Both the position numbers and the translations under genes were made by a program. The notes beneath the pieces were generated by a model. The model saw only the letters and a program-made list of their open reading frames with translations, had not been told where the DNA came from and made no database searches. Positions 23,169-24,126 of a DNA stretch of 24,126 bases are shown here, in pieces (within the stretch, counting starts at the first letter, position 1; each line of letters begins with the position of its first letter). Where the stretch lies: IMG/VR virus record IMGVR_UViG_3300044614_001346, positions 1-24,126 of that record; one strand, 5' to 3'. The stretch comes from a virus.

Positions 23169-23789
23169 TTAGATTCCTTTGTTAAACGATGTCTTATTCT
23201 TCTTAACTTCAAAATCATAGTAATCATAATTAAACGTTATAGTTGTTCTCAATACATCGGATTGACCATATGATACAGGAACCGAAATAATATTAGAGGG
23301 AAACGCATTTCTTAAATTATATCTTGCTTGATGTGATGGCTCAGAAACTGTTCCTGCAGTTCCTGGTGAATTTAATCTATCTTTACTTTCTCTAAATTCT
23401 CTTTCGAATTTTGTAATAATTACATCAGTTTCATAACCTCCAGATGGATAGCTAAATCTAAAATTATCAGACTTATCATTAATTTGCTTAAACCACCTTT
23501 CAAAAAAATCTAAGACATCATATTTAGTGTCAACATAAAAACTTACATCTACAGGAGGATAAACTCTCTTAGTTGGATACTGTTCTGTTACTCCTTGCCT
23601 ATCACCAAACACTTGTCCTAGTTCAAAAGATGAACCTGGAAGGACAGCTTCATATGCTGAAAAATTTACAACCTCATCATCAATTCCAGAAAATGACTTA
23701 CTAATAAACACATCAAATGTTGAGGTAAGTGACGGTTTAAATTTCCTTACTAACTCATCAGTACTATAGAAAAGTCTTCTTGATGGCAT
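23169..23789 (-). CDS. Tail-tube-fold protein, gp19/gp48/gp54 type (206 aa)
   Basis: The protein has the layout of contractile-tail tube proteins. It has an N-terminal strand set (TFDVFISKSFSG), a central PPVDVSFYVDTKYDVLDFFERWF helix region (in part) where tube subunits contact each other, and a C-terminal YNLRNAFPSNIISVPVSYG followed by TTITFNYDYYDF. The last block (Y.L.naFP...v.lsY...tvtFnY) is the hallmark of the family. Being next to the hub genes rather than the sheath and portal genes, it is more likely the baseplate tube initiator or cap (gp54 or gp48 role) than the main tube gp19, but I cannot settle this. The ATG at 23789 lies 31 bases from the divergent gp4-like gene. Confidence 0.72.
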   Translation of the reverse strand: MPSRRLFYSTDELVRKFKPSLTSTFDVFISKSFSGIDDEVVNFSAYEAVLPGSSFELGQVFGDRQGVTEQYPTKRVYPPVDVSFYVDTKYDVLDFFERWFKQINDKSDNFRFSYPSGGYETDVIITKFEREFRESKDRLNSPGTAGTVSEPSHQARYNLRNAFPSNIISVPVSYGQSDVLRTTITFNYDYYDFEVKKNKTSFNKGI

Positions 23790-23820
23790 CTAAATAATTG
23801 GAAGTGTATATAATATATGT
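23790..23820. promoter_or_regulatory. Divergent start region between tail operon and head completion gene
   Basis: These 31 bases separate two divergent ATGs and must carry start signals for both unless transcripts overlap. The sequence is A/T-rich (GTGTATATAATATATGT on the plus strand) without a clear late core or Shine-Dalgarno sequence. GGAAG at about 23800 is about 16 bases from the rightward ATG. Confidence 0.3.
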
Positions 23821-24126
23821 ATGTCCTATAAGGGAATATTCAAACCATCATTCCCAGAAAAGTACATTGGTGACTATAAAAATATAATTTATAGATCATT
23901 ATGGGAACTTAAATTTATGAACTACTGTGATAAAAATGAAAATATTCTAAAGTGGTCCTCTGAAGAAATACATATTCCATATATTTCTCCTATTGATAAC
24001 AGAATTCATAGATACTATCCAGACTTTTTTATAAAGTATAAAGATGCTGATGGATGTATCAAAGAAAGTTTAATTGAAATCAAACCCAAAAGACAAGTTA
24101 AAGAACCAAAGGTTGGTAAAAAAATC
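23821..24126 (+). CDS. 4: gp4-like head completion protein, PD-(D/E)xK fold (partial, first 102 aa)
   Basis: An open frame from ATG at 23821 runs off the right edge after 102 codons. It begins MSYKGIFKPSFPEKY. It then has RSLWELKFMNYCDKNENI, WSSEEIHIPYISPIDNRIHR, YYPDFFIKY and SLIEIKPKRQ. This is the pattern of T4 gp4 (head completion), whose family has a PD-(D/E)xK nuclease-type core: Glu in WELKF, Asp in YPDF, and Glu-x-Lys in IEIKPK are all present. In T4 gp4 acts with gp2 and gp50 to finish filled heads before tail joining; its biochemical activity is less certain. An ATG four bases upstream (23817) leads to a stop after four codons, so 23821 is the start. Confidence 0.88.
   Translation, partial: MSYKGIFKPSFPEKYIGDYKNIIYRSLWELKFMNYCDKNENILKWSSEEIHIPYISPIDNRIHRYYPDFFIKYKDADGCIKESLIEIKPKRQVKEPKVGKKI

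Overview
The window reads as part of the late structural region of a T4-like contractile-tailed phage. A marine cyanophage of the Prochlorococcus/Synechococcus myovirus type, or a close relative, is the best fit. The reasons are low GC, very tight gene packing, T4-type baseplate and hub families (gp26-like, gp27-like, gp5-like, a tail-tube fold and a gp4-like head completion protein), TATAAATA-like late promoter cores, and large mosaic fibre proteins built from cyanophage-style modules (GIGTTxPxxxLDV, NPGSGY, HTFEYxGFGPGNYST, GxQ collagen repeats). I see no tRNA, rRNA, IS element, CRISPR array, integrase or homing endonuclease.

Layout. At the right edge a rightward gp4-like head completion gene (23821 to the end, partial) diverges from a long leftward tail operon. 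In transcription order the operon encodes: a tail-tube-fold protein (23789-23169); a gp26-like hub/chaperone protein (23139-22408); a 60-residue overlapping protein (22408-22226); two large paralogous scaffold proteins, one with an RlpA-like domain (22225-20114) and one with an M23 peptidase domain (20112-18058); a gp27-like hub (18057-16756); a gp5-like OB-fold protein (16751-14724); a separate beta-helical spike (14727-14152); a stand-alone S74 chaperone protein with hexapeptide repeats (14152-13457); and a 65-residue CxxC protein (13467-13270). From the gp26-like gene onward the genes overlap by 1-11 bases, abut, or are separated by at most 4 bases, so they are probably translationally coupled.

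A lone rightward gene of unknown virion function (12447-13199) converges on the end of that operon. It diverges from the second leftward block across a perfectly palindromic, probably bidirectional late promoter. The second block encodes three very large fibre or appendage proteins and one small one: a 1728-residue beta-helix/fibre protein (12374-7188), a 1465-residue protein with about nineteen 15-residue repeats (7070-2673), a 126-residue virion protein (2666-2286), and a collagen-like fibre protein whose C-terminus lies beyond base 1 (2243 to 1). Gaps are short everywhere. The longest stretch without a gene is 117 bases (7071-7187).

How it works together (inference from family knowledge). 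The tube-fold, gp26-like and hub/OB/spike proteins would form the central hub and needle. The RlpA-like and M23 proteins would open the cell wall during DNA entry, replacing the lysozyme that T4 carries inside gp5. The large mosaic proteins would form fibres or baseplate appendages that bind the host. The most interesting points are: (1) a canonical T TTT TTC slippery heptamer that would fuse the gp26-like protein to the next ORF, as in lambda G/GT, just upstream of tape-measure-like proteins; (2) a tandem paralogous pair carrying two different cell-wall domains; (3) a gp5 function split over several genes; (4) a small S74 protein with a hexapeptide beta-helix motif; and (5) extreme, codon-diversified repeat arrays in the fibre genes.
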